From Prolixibacteraceae bacterium (GTDB taxonomy: Bacteria > Bacteroidota > Bacteroidia > Bacteroidales > Prolixibacteraceae), in NCBI GenBank assembly GCA_025210775.1, contig JAOARB010000029.1:124001-188000 (forward strand): 64,000 bases of DNA, in the 5' to 3' direction. The notes below the pieces were generated by a model. That model was given only the letters and a program-made list of their open reading frames with translations. It did not search any database and had not been told where the DNA came from. Position 1 is the stretch's first letter; every line of letters begins with the position of its first letter. Position numbers and translations under genes: made by a program. Shown here one piece after another: positions 24,097 through 34,467 of this stretch.

Positions 24097-25805
24097 GGAA
24101 AGCGATAACGTATTCTTCCTAAACGGTTGAATGCAGCCATCAACTCTTGTTTTCTAAACATGGCATAACTACCAATACCTTGAGGTCCTAAGATATTCAG
24201 TCCTTGATGTTCTAGGTCATGAACGATAAGGTCCACAATTTCATTTAGAGTTCTATTGCCATCCATATATTTCATGGCATAAACCAATCCATCACTGATA
24301 CTTCTTAATTGACTCTCACACACCATCTGATCGAGCGAAGTTAGATCGACCTCTTCACTACCAAAAAGAAGTTTGGTACGACTAATAGGTTTCACCTTAC
24401 GACTTCCTTTATGCTTAAATCCTTCAAAAGAAAGAGGGGCAGGTATTCTTGGTGTAAAGAACGTTTTAGGTGCAGAAGCACGTACAATGGCTGGTCCTAC
24501 TTGTGAAATATCGTGAGCTTGAATAGAAACATCTACGGCCATATACTCATCCATACAGATTACATGATCTGCTTGAGAGAAATAGTCGCCAGAACCTCCC
24601 ATTACAAGAATAGTTGAACATCCATAACCATCATATAGGTTACGTACATGCTGAATAAAAGGAGTAATTGGTTCTTTCTCTCGTGGCACCAAACGTTCCA
24701 TTTGGGCATCACGAATCATAAAGTTGGTCGCCGAACTATCTTCATCTAAGAGCAATAGATCAGAGCCAGACTCCAATGCTTCAACAATGTTGGTTGCTTG
24801 AGAAGTAGATCCTGAAGCATTCAACGTATTAAAACACTCGGTATTGATACGCTGAGGAAGATGATGGATAAAAGCTGAGATATCAACATGTTGGACAGGT
24901 CGTCCTTCTTCTGCCTTGATTTTCATCGCATCTGGTCGGGTAATCACTCTTTCACGACCATCTCCTGGACGGTGGTTAAATACACCTAACTCTATAGCAC
25001 GAAGTAAAGTAGATTTACCATGAAAACCTCCTCCTACAATAAGCGTTACCCCTTCAGGAATTCCCATTCCCCATATCTTACCCGCATTAGGAAGGTCCAC
25101 ACTGACCTCAAAAGAAGAAGGAGAAACAAAAGGAACAACATGCTCTGAATCAGAAGGACGGTCATCTTTACCACTCATACGAGGTAACATCGATTGATTA
25201 GCAACAAAAGAAACCAATCCCATCTCTTTAAGATGTTTACGAAGATAATCCGCATCCTCATTGACCTCTATATACTCCATCAAGAGAGCAAGGTCAATAT
25301 TTTCATACAATAAAGTTTCTTCTACTAATATCGGGATCTCGTCAAAAAAGATAGCCATTGCTTCTTGAGAAGCTATACGTCTACCATAAGCAGGCAAACC
25401 GACAGTAAAACGCACCTCAATATTGTCTCCATCAACAATAATCGCACTGCGATCTAAGATCTCCTGTTGTGGAGAGTCGATACTGATACGCCCACTTTTT
25501 CCACTTCCACGATGTCCTTGAGTAAAGTGAAATATCGCTTTGGCAAAACGACGAGCTAAGAAATCACAAAAACCAATACGTCGACTTCTATTTGAGTATA
25601 AGTTGGATGGGAAACCAAATTTTTTACGATCAATAATGATACGTAAGCGACTAGGAGAAGCGAAAGGATCACTTTGAATGTGATCAATAGCAAGCACAAA
25701 ACCTTCTTGTCTATAGTGGTATTGTCCCGCAATACCTTTATAAGAAAGGTATCCCTTTCCATCAATAGAGGTTATTAAATGTCGTAACTGATCTTCGTTG
25801 TGCAT
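24087..25805 (-). CDS. Predicted ATPase of the ABC class (COG3044 / ABC_ATPase)
   Basis: 572 residues. Walker A is GGGFHGKS at 258-265, an ABC-signature-like ASGSTSQA near 330, and Walker B is LLLLDEDSSAT near 350-360, followed by QMERLVPREKEPITPF. The N-terminal 230 residues include a G-rich loop (GHRGSGKSG near 98-106) typical of this family. There are no membrane segments, so it is not a transporter subunit. The family is widespread but its role is not established; possibilities include nucleic acid or RNA handling. Transcribed alone. Confidence 0.85.
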   Translation of the reverse strand: MHNEDQLRHLITSIDGKGYLSYKGIAGQYHYRQEGFVLAIDHIQSDPFASPSRLRIIIDRKKFGFPSNLYSNRSRRIGFCDFLARRFAKAIFHFTQGHRGSGKSGRISIDSPQQEILDRSAIIVDGDNIEVRFTVGLPAYGRRIASQEAMAIFFDEIPILVEETLLYENIDLALLMEYIEVNEDADYLRKHLKEMGLVSFVANQSMLPRMSGKDDRPSDSEHVVPFVSPSSFEVSVDLPNAGKIWGMGIPEGVTLIVGGGFHGKSTLLRAIELGVFNHRPGDGRERVITRPDAMKIKAEEGRPVQHVDISAFIHHLPQRINTECFNTLNASGSTSQATNIVEALESGSDLLLLDEDSSATNFMIRDAQMERLVPREKEPITPFIQHVRNLYDGYGCSTILVMGGSGDYFSQADHVICMDEYMAVDVSIQAHDISQVGPAIVRASAPKTFFTPRIPAPLSFEGFKHKGSRKVKPISRTKLLFGSEEVDLTSLDQMVCESQLRSISDGLVYAMKYMDGNRTLNEIVDLIVHDLEHQGLNILGPQGIGSYAMFRKQELMAAFNRLGRIRYRFPSE

Positions 25806-26499
25806 ATATAGAAAAGCTTTATTATCTGGTATACTAAACTGTTTTGGTAAGATAAGAATGATATTGTTCTTACCATCATTAAAGGCTCATATCTTATCAT
25901 GGATAGCAATCAAAAATGGGAAAAAGATCTATAGCCATTAGGTTCTTACATTTCATTTTTTTAAACGATTAACAAACAGGATCAAAGCAATGTTCTAAAT
26001 TCATTGATCCTCTTGGCATAGATAAAGGTTCCCATACTCTTAAGAATAAAATAATATTAGATATTTTCACCATAAAAAAAGAACCCATGAATTGGTTTTA
26101 TTTCAACTTCGTAGGTATCCTAACAAGCGTTACTTTCAATGCATTAATAATTAGGAAAAGTCAAACAACAATTCAGAAGCACGATCTATCTCTATGGCTG
26201 CAATAATTAGATCTTTAAATCATAAAAAGGACCAATAAATAATAAACTATTTTTGGTTATTGGTGCACTCTAATCTTTATCAAGATATTACATTCTTCAG
26301 CCTTTAATACTAACAAAGGTAATGCTTTTCGTTGGGAGTTACAACCACACTAAATTACGGGGAAAGAGAGACACTGTAAAGTCCTTAAAATGGACATATT
26401 GAGATAAAAAAGTAGAAACAGCATTCAATTTAACATTTAAATTCAAATCATTTATTAATTTTGTCTGTAATTTTTTGCAAATAACTCAGAAAAATAAAG
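25806..26499. other. Non-coding region between the ABC-class ATPase gene and purA
   Basis: 694 bp, AT-rich. It holds two imperfect inverted repeats: GGTAAGA / TCTTACC (25846-25852 with 25868-25874), just upstream of the minus-strand gene, and ACCAATAA / TTATTGGT (26231-26238 with 26257-26264). A 39-codon frame (26087-26206) is listed separately. Nothing else is recognisable; the region should contain the purA promoter, though no clean TAnnTTTG was seen. Confidence 0.4.
26087..26206 (+). CDS. Possible small membrane protein, 39 residues
   Basis: ATG to TAA, 39 codons. Residues 3-22 (WFYFNFVGILTSVTFNALII) would form one membrane helix, followed by a basic polar tail (RKSQTTIQKHDLSLWLQ). It could be a real small protein, the truncated start of a lost membrane protein, or chance in an AT-rich gap. 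No homologue is recognised. Confidence 0.22.
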   Translation: MNWFYFNFVGILTSVTFNALIIRKSQTTIQKHDLSLWLQ

Positions 26500-27771
26500 A
26501 TGAAAGTCGACGTTTTATTAGGTCTTCAGTGGGGAGACGAAGGAAAAGGAAAACTGGTTGACGTTTTAACACCGCAATACGATGTTATCTCTCGTTTCCA
26601 AGGAGGTCCAAATGCAGGACACACACTAGAGTTTAATAACATTAAGCATGTTCTACACACGATCCCTTCAGGAATCTTTAGGGAGAATAAAATCAACTTG
26701 ATTGGTAATGGTGTAGTGATAGATCCTGTGATCTTCAAGAAAGAAATTGAAGGAATCGAGAAATTAGGTATCGATATCACTAAAACACTTATTATTTCTA
26801 AGAAGGCTCACCTGATTCTTCCTTCACACCGTCTACTAGATGCGGCTTCGGAAGCAGCAAAAGGAAAGTCTAAAATTGGTTCTACTCTAAAAGGAATCGG
26901 ACCAACTTATAGAGATAAGATTGGTAGAGATGGTCTACGTGTAGGAGATCTTCTTCACAATTTCGAAGAGAAATATCAAAAGTTGGTTTCTCAACATATT
27001 GAGCTTCTTGAGAAATTCTACCAATACGATTATAAAGAGACATTAGAAGCTTACGAAAAAGAGTGGTTGGCATCGATCGACACACTTCGTAAATTCCAAT
27101 TGCTAGACAGTGATCACCTTGTGAATCAAATGTTGAAAGATGGCAAGAGTGTAATCGCAGAAGGTGCTCAAGGAACATTATTGGATGTAGATTTCGGATC
27201 TTACCCATTTGTAACTTCTTCAAACACAATATCTGCTGGTGCTTGTACTGGTCTTGGAGTAGCTCCTAACAAAATCGGAAATGTTTTCGGTATCTTTAAA
27301 GCATACTGTACTCGTGTAGGTATGGGACCATTCCCAACAGAGCTTTTTGATAATGATGGTAAAGAACTAAGAGATCGTGGTCATGAGTTTGGCTCAACTA
27401 CTGGTCGTGAAAGACGTTGTGGTTGGTTAGACCTTGTAGCTCTTAAATATGCAATCATGATTGATGGTGCTACGGAACTTATCATGATGAAAGCGGACGT
27501 TTTAGACCATTTCGATCAAATTAAAGTTTGTACAAAATACAAGATCAATGGCGAAGAGACAACTGATTTCCCTTACGAGGTTTCAGAGGATCTAGAGCCT
27601 GTTTACGAATCTCTACCAGGATGGAAAACAGATCTAACTGGCGTAACATCGAAAGAGGATCTTCCTCAAGCTTTGATGGATTACGTTAAGTTTATCGAAG
27701 AGTACGTTGAAATCCCTGTTACCATTGTTTCAGTGGGACCAGATAGAGACCAAACTATTCGCATTAAATAG
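26500..27771 (+). CDS. purA: Adenylosuccinate synthetase
   Basis: 423 residues, the normal size. GDEGKGKLVD at the N-terminus is the GTP/IMP site, GPNAGHTL and GVVIDP follow, and GSTTGRERRCGWLD is the conserved IMP/aspartate loop. It makes adenylosuccinate from IMP and aspartate, the committed step to AMP. AMP nucleosidase (36.5 kb) acts on the same pool, but the genes are not linked. Codon use is more GC-biased than in neighbours, as expected for a well expressed housekeeping gene. Confidence 0.98.
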   Translation: MKVDVLLGLQWGDEGKGKLVDVLTPQYDVISRFQGGPNAGHTLEFNNIKHVLHTIPSGIFRENKINLIGNGVVIDPVIFKKEIEGIEKLGIDITKTLIISKKAHLILPSHRLLDAASEAAKGKSKIGSTLKGIGPTYRDKIGRDGLRVGDLLHNFEEKYQKLVSQHIELLEKFYQYDYKETLEAYEKEWLASIDTLRKFQLLDSDHLVNQMLKDGKSVIAEGAQGTLLDVDFGSYPFVTSSNTISAGACTGLGVAPNKIGNVFGIFKAYCTRVGMGPFPTELFDNDGKELRDRGHEFGSTTGRERRCGWLDLVALKYAIMIDGATELIMMKADVLDHFDQIKVCTKYKINGEETTDFPYEVSEDLEPVYESLPGWKTDLTGVTSKEDLPQALMDYVKFIEEYVEIPVTIVSVGPDRDQTIRIK

Positions 27772-27794
27772 AAGTTGTAGTACATCTATATAAC

Positions 27795-27828
27795 AAAGAG
27801 CAGCTCTCTGTAGTTGCTCTTTCTTTTT
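27795..27828 (+). terminator. Terminator after purA
   Basis: Stem AAAGAGCA / TGCTCTTT (extended by CT-AG pairing inside), followed by CTTTTT, 24 bp after the purA stop. Confidence 0.75.
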
Positions 27829-27931
27829 ACCTTCAGAAAAAGAGGACACCACCATCTTTTTCTTTATATGAGAGTCGTTTTTTCTTATAATAGATGCTAA
27901 AGAGATAGCATTAAAAAATGAACATAAACAT

Positions 27932-29083
27932 ATGACAACATTTATTGGAATTCTTATCCCCCTTATTATTGTAATCATCAGTAGTTATATTATCTGGAGA
28001 GGAACAGATCTTTTTGATGGTGCAGCATCCTATCTAGGACGTAATCTAACGGAAGGAATCAAAGGAGCTACGATAAATGCCATAGGAAGCTCAATGCCTG
28101 AGTTTCTCTCTACTCTTATCTTTCTTTTCTATCTCGATAACAGCGAAGGACTGTCTGGTGGTATTGGAATTACAGCAGGAAGTGCCATCTTTAACTTGCT
28201 GGTGATCCCTATTGCCATACTCTTTACGTTAAAGATGAAAAAGATGAGTACCGATATCCTATTGGATCGTTATATCATCAAAAGAGATGGAATTTCTCTA
28301 TTGGCAATCAATTTGCTATTAATCGTTATTCTTACAAAGAATGCAATCCATTGGTATCATGGCTTAATCCTTATCCTCTCCTATTTTGTCTATCTAGCAG
28401 TAATATGGAAAGATCTTAAAAGATCAAGAGAAAATGGAAGAACCTATGTGGATGAAAAGGAGTATCAAATGGAAAACGAAAGCAAGAGAGTAGACAATGC
28501 CCTTGCTTTAGATTTGATCTCTGTTTTAAAACCATCTAGGGCAACCAATAAAAGAAATGCAATAATATATCTTTTCTATACGGTGCTGGTGGTGTCTGTA
28601 GGAACATGGCTGCTTGTATATGCAATAGAAAAGATGGGATCAGGCTCTTACTCTTTTATGGAATTAAATTTAAGAGGAATAAATCTTCCAACCATTTTTG
28701 TCTCTCTAATATTAGGAGCTGCCGCTTCTAGTGTTCCAGACACCATCCTAAGCATAAAAGATGCCGTAAAGGGAAATCATAAAGATGCCATATCTAATTG
28801 TATTGGAAGTAATATCTTTGATATCTCTTTTGCATTAGGACTTCCTATATTAATATATACCCTTTTTAAAGGAGATGCAATCCTTCTTTCACCAATGCTT
28901 AAATCTTTAAATGTTCAACTCTGGTTGCTGCTGTTTGTTATCAATTTGATCACCATAGTAACAATAGTCATACGTGGTAAGATTGATTATAAAGTAGGAC
29001 GAATGATGACCGCAATATACATTATGTTTATTGGTTATGTGATTTTCGTATCCATCACTGGTCATTTTGATAATTTCGTGTAA
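27932..29083 (+). CDS. CaCA-family cation antiporter (YrbG/NCX-like)
   Basis: 383 residues with about ten membrane helices and the two alpha-repeats of the CaCA superfamily: GSSMPEFLSTLIF then GSAIFNLLVIPIAI in the first half, and ASSVPDTILSIKDA then ISNCIGSNIFDISFALGLP in the second. The acidic residues in the two repeats are the ion ligands. A charged loop (about 170-205) separates the halves. It probably exchanges Na+ for Ca2+ or another divalent ion, drawing on the sodium gradient that the Na+-NQR pump in this window would create. Confidence 0.9.
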   Translation: MTTFIGILIPLIIVIISSYIIWRGTDLFDGAASYLGRNLTEGIKGATINAIGSSMPEFLSTLIFLFYLDNSEGLSGGIGITAGSAIFNLLVIPIAILFTLKMKKMSTDILLDRYIIKRDGISLLAINLLLIVILTKNAIHWYHGLILILSYFVYLAVIWKDLKRSRENGRTYVDEKEYQMENESKRVDNALALDLISVLKPSRATNKRNAIIYLFYTVLVVSVGTWLLVYAIEKMGSGSYSFMELNLRGINLPTIFVSLILGAAASSVPDTILSIKDAVKGNHKDAISNCIGSNIFDISFALGLPILIYTLFKGDAILLSPMLKSLNVQLWLLLFVINLITIVTIVIRGKIDYKVGRMMTAIYIMFIGYVIFVSITGHFDNFV

Positions 29084-29241
29084 AACCTGCACGATTCTAT
29101 CAAATAATTTATTATCTCTTAAAATTATTATTTTATTTAGAGATATAATATACAATCTGAATAATATATTGTTAATTTACACCGCCAATAAAAAACACTC
29201 TTTCGATAAGTAAACTATTAATCAACAATTATAATCCTACG

Positions 29242-29263
29242 CAATCTAAACAAAATTAGATTG
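29242..29263. promoter_or_regulatory. Small inverted repeat in the DUF1573 gene leader
   Basis: CAATCTAA / TTAGATTG with a 6-nt loop, 22 bp before the start codon. It could be an operator or a leader hairpin close to the ribosome site. Confidence 0.3.
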
Positions 29264-29284
29264 TGGCTACAAAAATAAGATAGC

Positions 29285-30370
29285 ATGAAGAAATTTTTAT
29301 CTTTTTTAGTCATGATGCTTGCAATCAACTTTCAAATGTTGGCTCAAGCTCCTAAAGGTCATATTGAGTTCGAAAAATATGAACACAGCTATGGTGTTAT
29401 AAAAGAAGCAGATGGTAAAACTACCTACAATTTCAAATTTAAGAATACGGGTAAAGCTCCTTTAATTATATTGAATGCACAACCATCTTGTGGTTGTACT
29501 ACACCAATGTGGAAACGTCGTCCTATTCCTCCTGGAGGTTCTGATGTATTGGAAGTAACTTTCGATCCTGCAAACCGTCCGGGTGCTTTTACTAAATCCG
29601 TAAGAGTGTTCTCAAACGCAGACAACAATAACATTATGCTTCGTATTACAGGAGAAGTTATTGGAAGAGAACGTACACCACAAGAGTTGTTTCCTCGTAA
29701 AGTAGGTTTAATCAATATGGCTACCAACTATATTGCTTTTTCACGCATTCTAAACTCTAAGGTAGTAGAGAAATCACTTGAATTCTACAACTTTGGAAAC
29801 CAACCGGTAACCTTGGATTTGGCAAGAAAGCCTGAATTTATTAACGTTAAATTTGAACCAAGAGTAACACAACCAGGTAAAAAAGGTAAGATTGTAGTGA
29901 GCTACGATGCTACTAAAGCTAAAACATTTGGATACGATTCACAACGCATCTATCTTAAGATGAATGGTAAAGAGGACTACAATTACTCTATCGGTGTTAG
30001 TGCTAATGTTACAGAAGATTTCTCTAAACTAACAGCAAAAGAGAGAGCTGCTGCACCTTCTATTCGTTTTGACAAAAACACTTTTGATTTCAAAAAAATC
30101 AAACAAGGAGAGAAAACAGAACATACGTTTGTGATTAAAAACAAAGGTAAATCGAACCTTCTTATTCACAAAATTAAGGCTTCATGCGGATGTACTGCAG
30201 CAAATCCAGAATCTAAAATTATTCCTGCAGGAAAATCAACAAAGCTAAAAGTAGTATTCGATTCTCATGGAAAACATGGAAGACAATATAAAACAGTAAC
30301 GATCATTACAAATGATCCAAACCAACCAACTTCTATCTTGAAGGTTATTGGTGAAGTTACAAAAGAATAA
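29285..30370 (+). CDS. Exported protein with two DUF1573 domains
   Basis: 361 residues. Signal peptide ending in MLAQ, then two DUF1573 (Ig-like) domains. Each has the tell-tale SCGCT motif: IILNAQPSCGCTTP near residue 65 and IHKIKASCGCTAANP near 295, followed by PAGKSTKLKVVFD and the closing NDPNQP segment. A middle region (about 125-250) is a further beta-rich module. DUF1573 proteins are abundant in Bacteroidota, are exported, and have no established function. A strong terminator follows, so it is monocistronic. Confidence 0.88.
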   Translation: MKKFLSFLVMMLAINFQMLAQAPKGHIEFEKYEHSYGVIKEADGKTTYNFKFKNTGKAPLIILNAQPSCGCTTPMWKRRPIPPGGSDVLEVTFDPANRPGAFTKSVRVFSNADNNNIMLRITGEVIGRERTPQELFPRKVGLINMATNYIAFSRILNSKVVEKSLEFYNFGNQPVTLDLARKPEFINVKFEPRVTQPGKKGKIVVSYDATKAKTFGYDSQRIYLKMNGKEDYNYSIGVSANVTEDFSKLTAKERAAAPSIRFDKNTFDFKKIKQGEKTEHTFVIKNKGKSNLLIHKIKASCGCTAANPESKIIPAGKSTKLKVVFDSHGKHGRQYKTVTIITNDPNQPTSILKVIGEVTKE

Positions 30371-30393
30371 CTGCAATAGTTACCACATATAAT

Positions 30394-30427
30394 AAAAAGG
30401 ACTTACAATATCATGTAAGTCCTTTTT
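30394..30427 (+). terminator. Terminator after the DUF1573 gene
   Basis: Stem AAAAAGGACTTACA / TGTAAGTCCTTTTT with a 6-nt loop and a seven-T run, 24 bp after the stop. Confidence 0.9.
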
Positions 30428-30562
30428 TTAGTATTTACTAACCTCAAAAATAGTTTACAATAACAAACAACATAATATCATTTCTATTTTTACTGTAGGA
30501 CTATTGCTTTTACATAATTAAACAATATTTTTGCTCTCCGACAACAATAATTAATTTACATA

Positions 30563-32476
30563 ATGAAGAGCAAAATACTATTCTGGGAACATATCCTAGT
30601 TCTATTATTGGGTGTGCTCATTACACGAATACCCCAATTTATCTTCATCTTCCAGTTCCGACAATTACAAAATGAAACAACTTCATTTGGATTGATAATA
30701 AAAGGAATACTTATGGGGATGCGTTACTCAACAACCATAGGTTCATATATTTTACTCCTTCCATTGTTACTAAGTCTTATTGGGTATTTATTCAATATAA
30801 GACATCGATTTGTCAACTATTTCAACAAATACTTCTATATTCTATTATGGAGTATTGTTCTGATTATAAATACGGCTGATATTCCCTATTTTAAACACTT
30901 CTCAACTCATATATCAAATGGTGCGTTTACATGGATTGACACTCCTATAACTTCATTTAAGATGATCTTATGGGACACCCACTTCTGGCCTTATATAATA
31001 TTGACACTGGTTCTTATTGAAATATGCAGTAGATTGATCAAATTGATTTATAAAGGAACAACAACCCAAAGAAAACATAAAGGAATTGTTCTCTTTCAGT
31101 TTATATTGCTACTTCCATTTATTTTTGTTGGATTAAGGGGAGAATACCGTCCTCATAGACATCCAATACACATCTATACATGTAATTTTTCGGATGATGT
31201 AATCATCAATGAGGCGTCTATTGATCCGACCTTCTATTTAATTAAGATGGTAAGTAAAGCATCCAAGAACAAGAATATCCACTTTATGCCATCTAAAAAA
31301 GCACAAAAGTATTATTCTGAGAACCATAAGTTAGTTAGATCCAAACAGAATACTCATAGAGCTCAGAAAAAGAATCTAGTCGTTGTGATCATGGAAAGTA
31401 TGGCTACGGCAAAGATGGGGTATTTCGGAAATACGCAAGGATTAACACCTTTTCTTGATTCATTAGCACAAGTCGGGCAGACATATACTCATTTCTACAG
31501 TCAAGGACAATCTACCCACTATGGTATAGCAGGAGTATTATCAAGTTTGCCTTCTTTATTTAACAAACAACAGTTACATTTTGGATATAGAACCCCATAC
31601 CATGGACTACCAATCTCTTTAAAAGAAAATGGATACACCAACTTTTTCTTTATACCTCACAAGGAGGATTTTGATAATGTCAGGGGCTATGCTAATAGGA
31701 ATAAATATGATCATATTTTTACGGAAAAGAATTACCCATCAGAGAAGATCATCAGTCCTACTTGGGGAGTATCGGATGATTATCTTTTCGAATTTGGTAT
31801 TGATCATATAAGCAAATTACACAAAAATGAAGAACCATTTTTTGCGACATTCCTAACCATTAGTGATCACACCCCTTATATTGTTCCAGATTACTTTAAA
31901 GCTAAATCGAAAGATACCAAGCTACAGATTGTTGAATTTGCAGATTGGTCGTTACAACAATTCATTAGAAAGGCTTCTAAACAACCTTGGTATTCCAACA
32001 CCATATTTGCTTTTGTTGCTGATCACGGAGTCAATTGGGAACAAAAAGGGAACAATCGTATTCTGGATAAATTTCATATTCCATTTATTATTTGGGATCC
32101 ATCAGGAGAGCTTCCATCCAAAAGAATTGATGATATTGGTTCACAAATAGACATCTATCCAACATTAATGGGGATATTAGATCTACCATACACGAATAAA
32201 ACACAAGGGATTGATTTAAATAGAGCGAAGCGTAAATATGCATATTTTAGCACTCCAGATGACAAATACTATGCCATTGACAAGAACTACCTATGGGAAA
32301 ACACCTATAAGCATTTCGCTCCTAAATTATATGATTTGAAACAAAACAACCTTAAAGATATCATCACCAATCATCAAGACATTGCTTCTCCAATGCAGGC
32401 CTTTGTTGAAAGCGAAATGCAGTGCTGTTATGAACAATACTATTCAATAAAGAAAGACAAAACAAATGAGCTTTAA
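30563..32476 (+). CDS. LTA synthase-like sulfatase-superfamily membrane protein
   Basis: 637 residues. Five hydrophobic helices occupy about residues 8-195, then a periplasmic alkaline-phosphatase-superfamily domain starts near 270 with NLVVVIMESMATAKMGYFGN. The metal and nucleophile sites are suggested by E in MESM, QGQSTHYG (Ser/Thr), FADWSLQQF and FVADHGVNWE. This layout matches LtaS/MdoB and lipid A phosphoethanolamine transferases. In a Gram-negative Bacteroidota the likely job is moving a phosphoglycerol or phosphoethanolamine head group from phospholipid to a surface glycan or lipid, but the substrate is unknown. Single gene. Confidence 0.85.
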   Translation: MKSKILFWEHILVLLLGVLITRIPQFIFIFQFRQLQNETTSFGLIIKGILMGMRYSTTIGSYILLLPLLLSLIGYLFNIRHRFVNYFNKYFYILLWSIVLIINTADIPYFKHFSTHISNGAFTWIDTPITSFKMILWDTHFWPYIILTLVLIEICSRLIKLIYKGTTTQRKHKGIVLFQFILLLPFIFVGLRGEYRPHRHPIHIYTCNFSDDVIINEASIDPTFYLIKMVSKASKNKNIHFMPSKKAQKYYSENHKLVRSKQNTHRAQKKNLVVVIMESMATAKMGYFGNTQGLTPFLDSLAQVGQTYTHFYSQGQSTHYGIAGVLSSLPSLFNKQQLHFGYRTPYHGLPISLKENGYTNFFFIPHKEDFDNVRGYANRNKYDHIFTEKNYPSEKIISPTWGVSDDYLFEFGIDHISKLHKNEEPFFATFLTISDHTPYIVPDYFKAKSKDTKLQIVEFADWSLQQFIRKASKQPWYSNTIFAFVADHGVNWEQKGNNRILDKFHIPFIIWDPSGELPSKRIDDIGSQIDIYPTLMGILDLPYTNKTQGIDLNRAKRKYAYFSTPDDKYYAIDKNYLWENTYKHFAPKLYDLKQNNLKDIITNHQDIASPMQAFVESEMQCCYEQYYSIKKDKTNEL

Positions 32477-32564
32477 TCATGCTTCTTTTCACAAAAGAAA
32501 CGATATATATTCATTGAACGTCTCTTTATAGAAACCTATCTTAATGTTGTAATTCAAGGAAAAC

Positions 32565-32610
32565 AAAAAAGTGCAATAGACTATATTCAATATAGTTTAT
32601 TGCACTTTTT
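32565..32610. terminator. Bidirectional terminator between the LTA synthase-like and ABC exporter genes
   Basis: Long stem (AAAAAGTGCAATA, then ACTATATT, with its complement) of about 21 bp and one mismatch around a one-base centre, A-run on the left and T-run on the right, lying between convergent genes. Confidence 0.9.
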
Positions 32611-32628
32611 CGTTACTATTATTTTAAT

Positions 32629-34467
32629 CTATTTGTTGTGCATCTGCATATCAACCAATTTGCGATATACATTATGAGCATCATATAAAGATTGATGGGT
32701 TCCCATCTCTACTATCTCTCCTTTATCAAACACACAGATTAGATCTGCATTACGAATAGTTGACAGACGGTGAGCAACAACAATAGAAGTACGATTTTTC
32801 ATTAGATTATCTAAAGCCTCTTGAACCAATACTTCACTCTCTGTATCCAGAGCAGAAGTAGCCTCATCGAGAATCATAATTGGAGGATTCTTTAAAACAG
32901 CCCTTGCAATAGAAAGTCTTTGACGCTGTCCTCCAGACAATTTACTTCCTCTATCACCAATAGTTGAATTATATCCATCTTCTGTAGCAGCAATAAATTC
33001 GTGCGCATTAGCCACTTTAGCTGCAGCAATCACTTGATCCATCGTTGCATTCTCAACACCAAAGGTGATGTTATTATAGAAACTATCGTTAAAGAGGATC
33101 GCTTCTTGGTTCACATTCCCCATTAGATCACGTAAGGAAGTCGTAGTCAAATCACGAACATCTATTCCATCTACAGTAATAGATCCTTCTAATACATCCC
33201 AAAAACGAGGTAACAGATCCACTAAAGTCGATTTTCCAGAACCCGACTGACCAACAAAGGCAACAGTCTGTCCTTTTTTAATGGATACATTTACATTCTT
33301 TAATATGTAAGGTCCATTAGGATTATATTTAAACGATACGTTTTTATACTCCACTTTATCTTTAAAACCTTCTTGAGGAAATACATTGGTTCCATCAACA
33401 ATTTTACTTTCAGCAGACAAGATAGCGTCGATACGCTCCATCGAAGCCATACCTTTTTGGATACTATAAAGAGCCGAACTAAACGCTTTCGCTGGATTAA
33501 TAATAGAATAGAAGAAGACAAGGTAAGTAATAAATTCCTCTGGAGATAGAGCCGATTCTTCTCCACTAAGAACCAAACGTCCTCCATACCATAAAACAAT
33601 AATGATCACCCCTGTACCTAAGAACTCACTCATTGGATGGGCTAAAGCTCTACGCCACATCAGACCATTCATGATGTTACGATAATCATTACTCTCTTCA
33701 TAGAAACGCTCTTGCACTGCTTTCTCTGCATTAAAAGCTTGAACAATACGCAATCCTGTAAGGGTTTCTTCGATACGAGAAAGGATCTCTCCCATTTTAT
33801 TCTGCCCTCTCATAGAAGGCTTCTTAAGACTTTTACCCACACGACCAATAAAATAACCTACGATAGGCAGCATAACAAAGACAAAAAGCGTCAATTGCCA
33901 ACTCATGGTAATCATCACAGATAAAGAGATAATGATAATCACAGGGTTCTTAAAGAACATCTCCAAAGAGTTCATGACAGAAGCCTCCACTTCTGAGACA
34001 TCCCCTGTCATTCTAGCAATGATATCACCTTTACGCTCCTCTGTAAAGAAACCGATTGGAAGATTGGTTATCTTGTTATATAGAGAGACACGAATATCAC
34101 GAACCACATTGTTACGTAATGGAATCATTGCATAAGTAGCAAGATAAGTAAAGCCCACTTTTAGGAGCACCATTACCAACATAAAGACTCCAATTAGAAG
34201 AAGTGCATCTGCTGGATTTGACGCTTTTACTAGCTCCGACACAAAATAATTAAGATGCATCTTAATACTCTCGATAGAAGTCCAAACAAAAGGACCTGGA
34301 TCAGTAACCATCTTCTGTGTCCCAAATAATACACCTAAGATAGGGCTAAAAGAAGCAAAAGAAAAAGCTCCAAAAAGGGCACCTAATATATTATAGAAGA
34401 AGGTTAAAAAAACCTTGCTCTTATACGGTGATAAATAACGTCTAAATACGTCTAAGATATACTTCAT
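32629..34467 (-). CDS. ABC exporter, MsbA/multidrug type
   Basis: 612 residues, a fused permease-ATPase half transporter. Six membrane helices lie in residues 15-330, including the ERKGDIIARMTGDVSEVE coupling region. The nucleotide-binding domain has Walker A GQSGSGKS, Q-loop NQEAILFND, signature LSGGQRQRLSIARA, Walker B IMILDEATSALD and H-loop VAHRLSTI. Homodimers of this class move lipid A core (MsbA) or drugs. The LpxL-type gene of the window is distant, so a lipid flippase role is only suggested. A terminator on the 3' side is shared with the convergent LTA synthase-like gene. Confidence 0.92.
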   Translation of the reverse strand: MKYILDVFRRYLSPYKSKVFLTFFYNILGALFGAFSFASFSPILGVLFGTQKMVTDPGPFVWTSIESIKMHLNYFVSELVKASNPADALLLIGVFMLVMVLLKVGFTYLATYAMIPLRNNVVRDIRVSLYNKITNLPIGFFTEERKGDIIARMTGDVSEVEASVMNSLEMFFKNPVIIIISLSVMITMSWQLTLFVFVMLPIVGYFIGRVGKSLKKPSMRGQNKMGEILSRIEETLTGLRIVQAFNAEKAVQERFYEESNDYRNIMNGLMWRRALAHPMSEFLGTGVIIIVLWYGGRLVLSGEESALSPEEFITYLVFFYSIINPAKAFSSALYSIQKGMASMERIDAILSAESKIVDGTNVFPQEGFKDKVEYKNVSFKYNPNGPYILKNVNVSIKKGQTVAFVGQSGSGKSTLVDLLPRFWDVLEGSITVDGIDVRDLTTTSLRDLMGNVNQEAILFNDSFYNNITFGVENATMDQVIAAAKVANAHEFIAATEDGYNSTIGDRGSKLSGGQRQRLSIARAVLKNPPIMILDEATSALDTESEVLVQEALDNLMKNRTSIVVAHRLSTIRNADLICVFDKGEIVEMGTHQSLYDAHNVYRKLVDMQMHNK

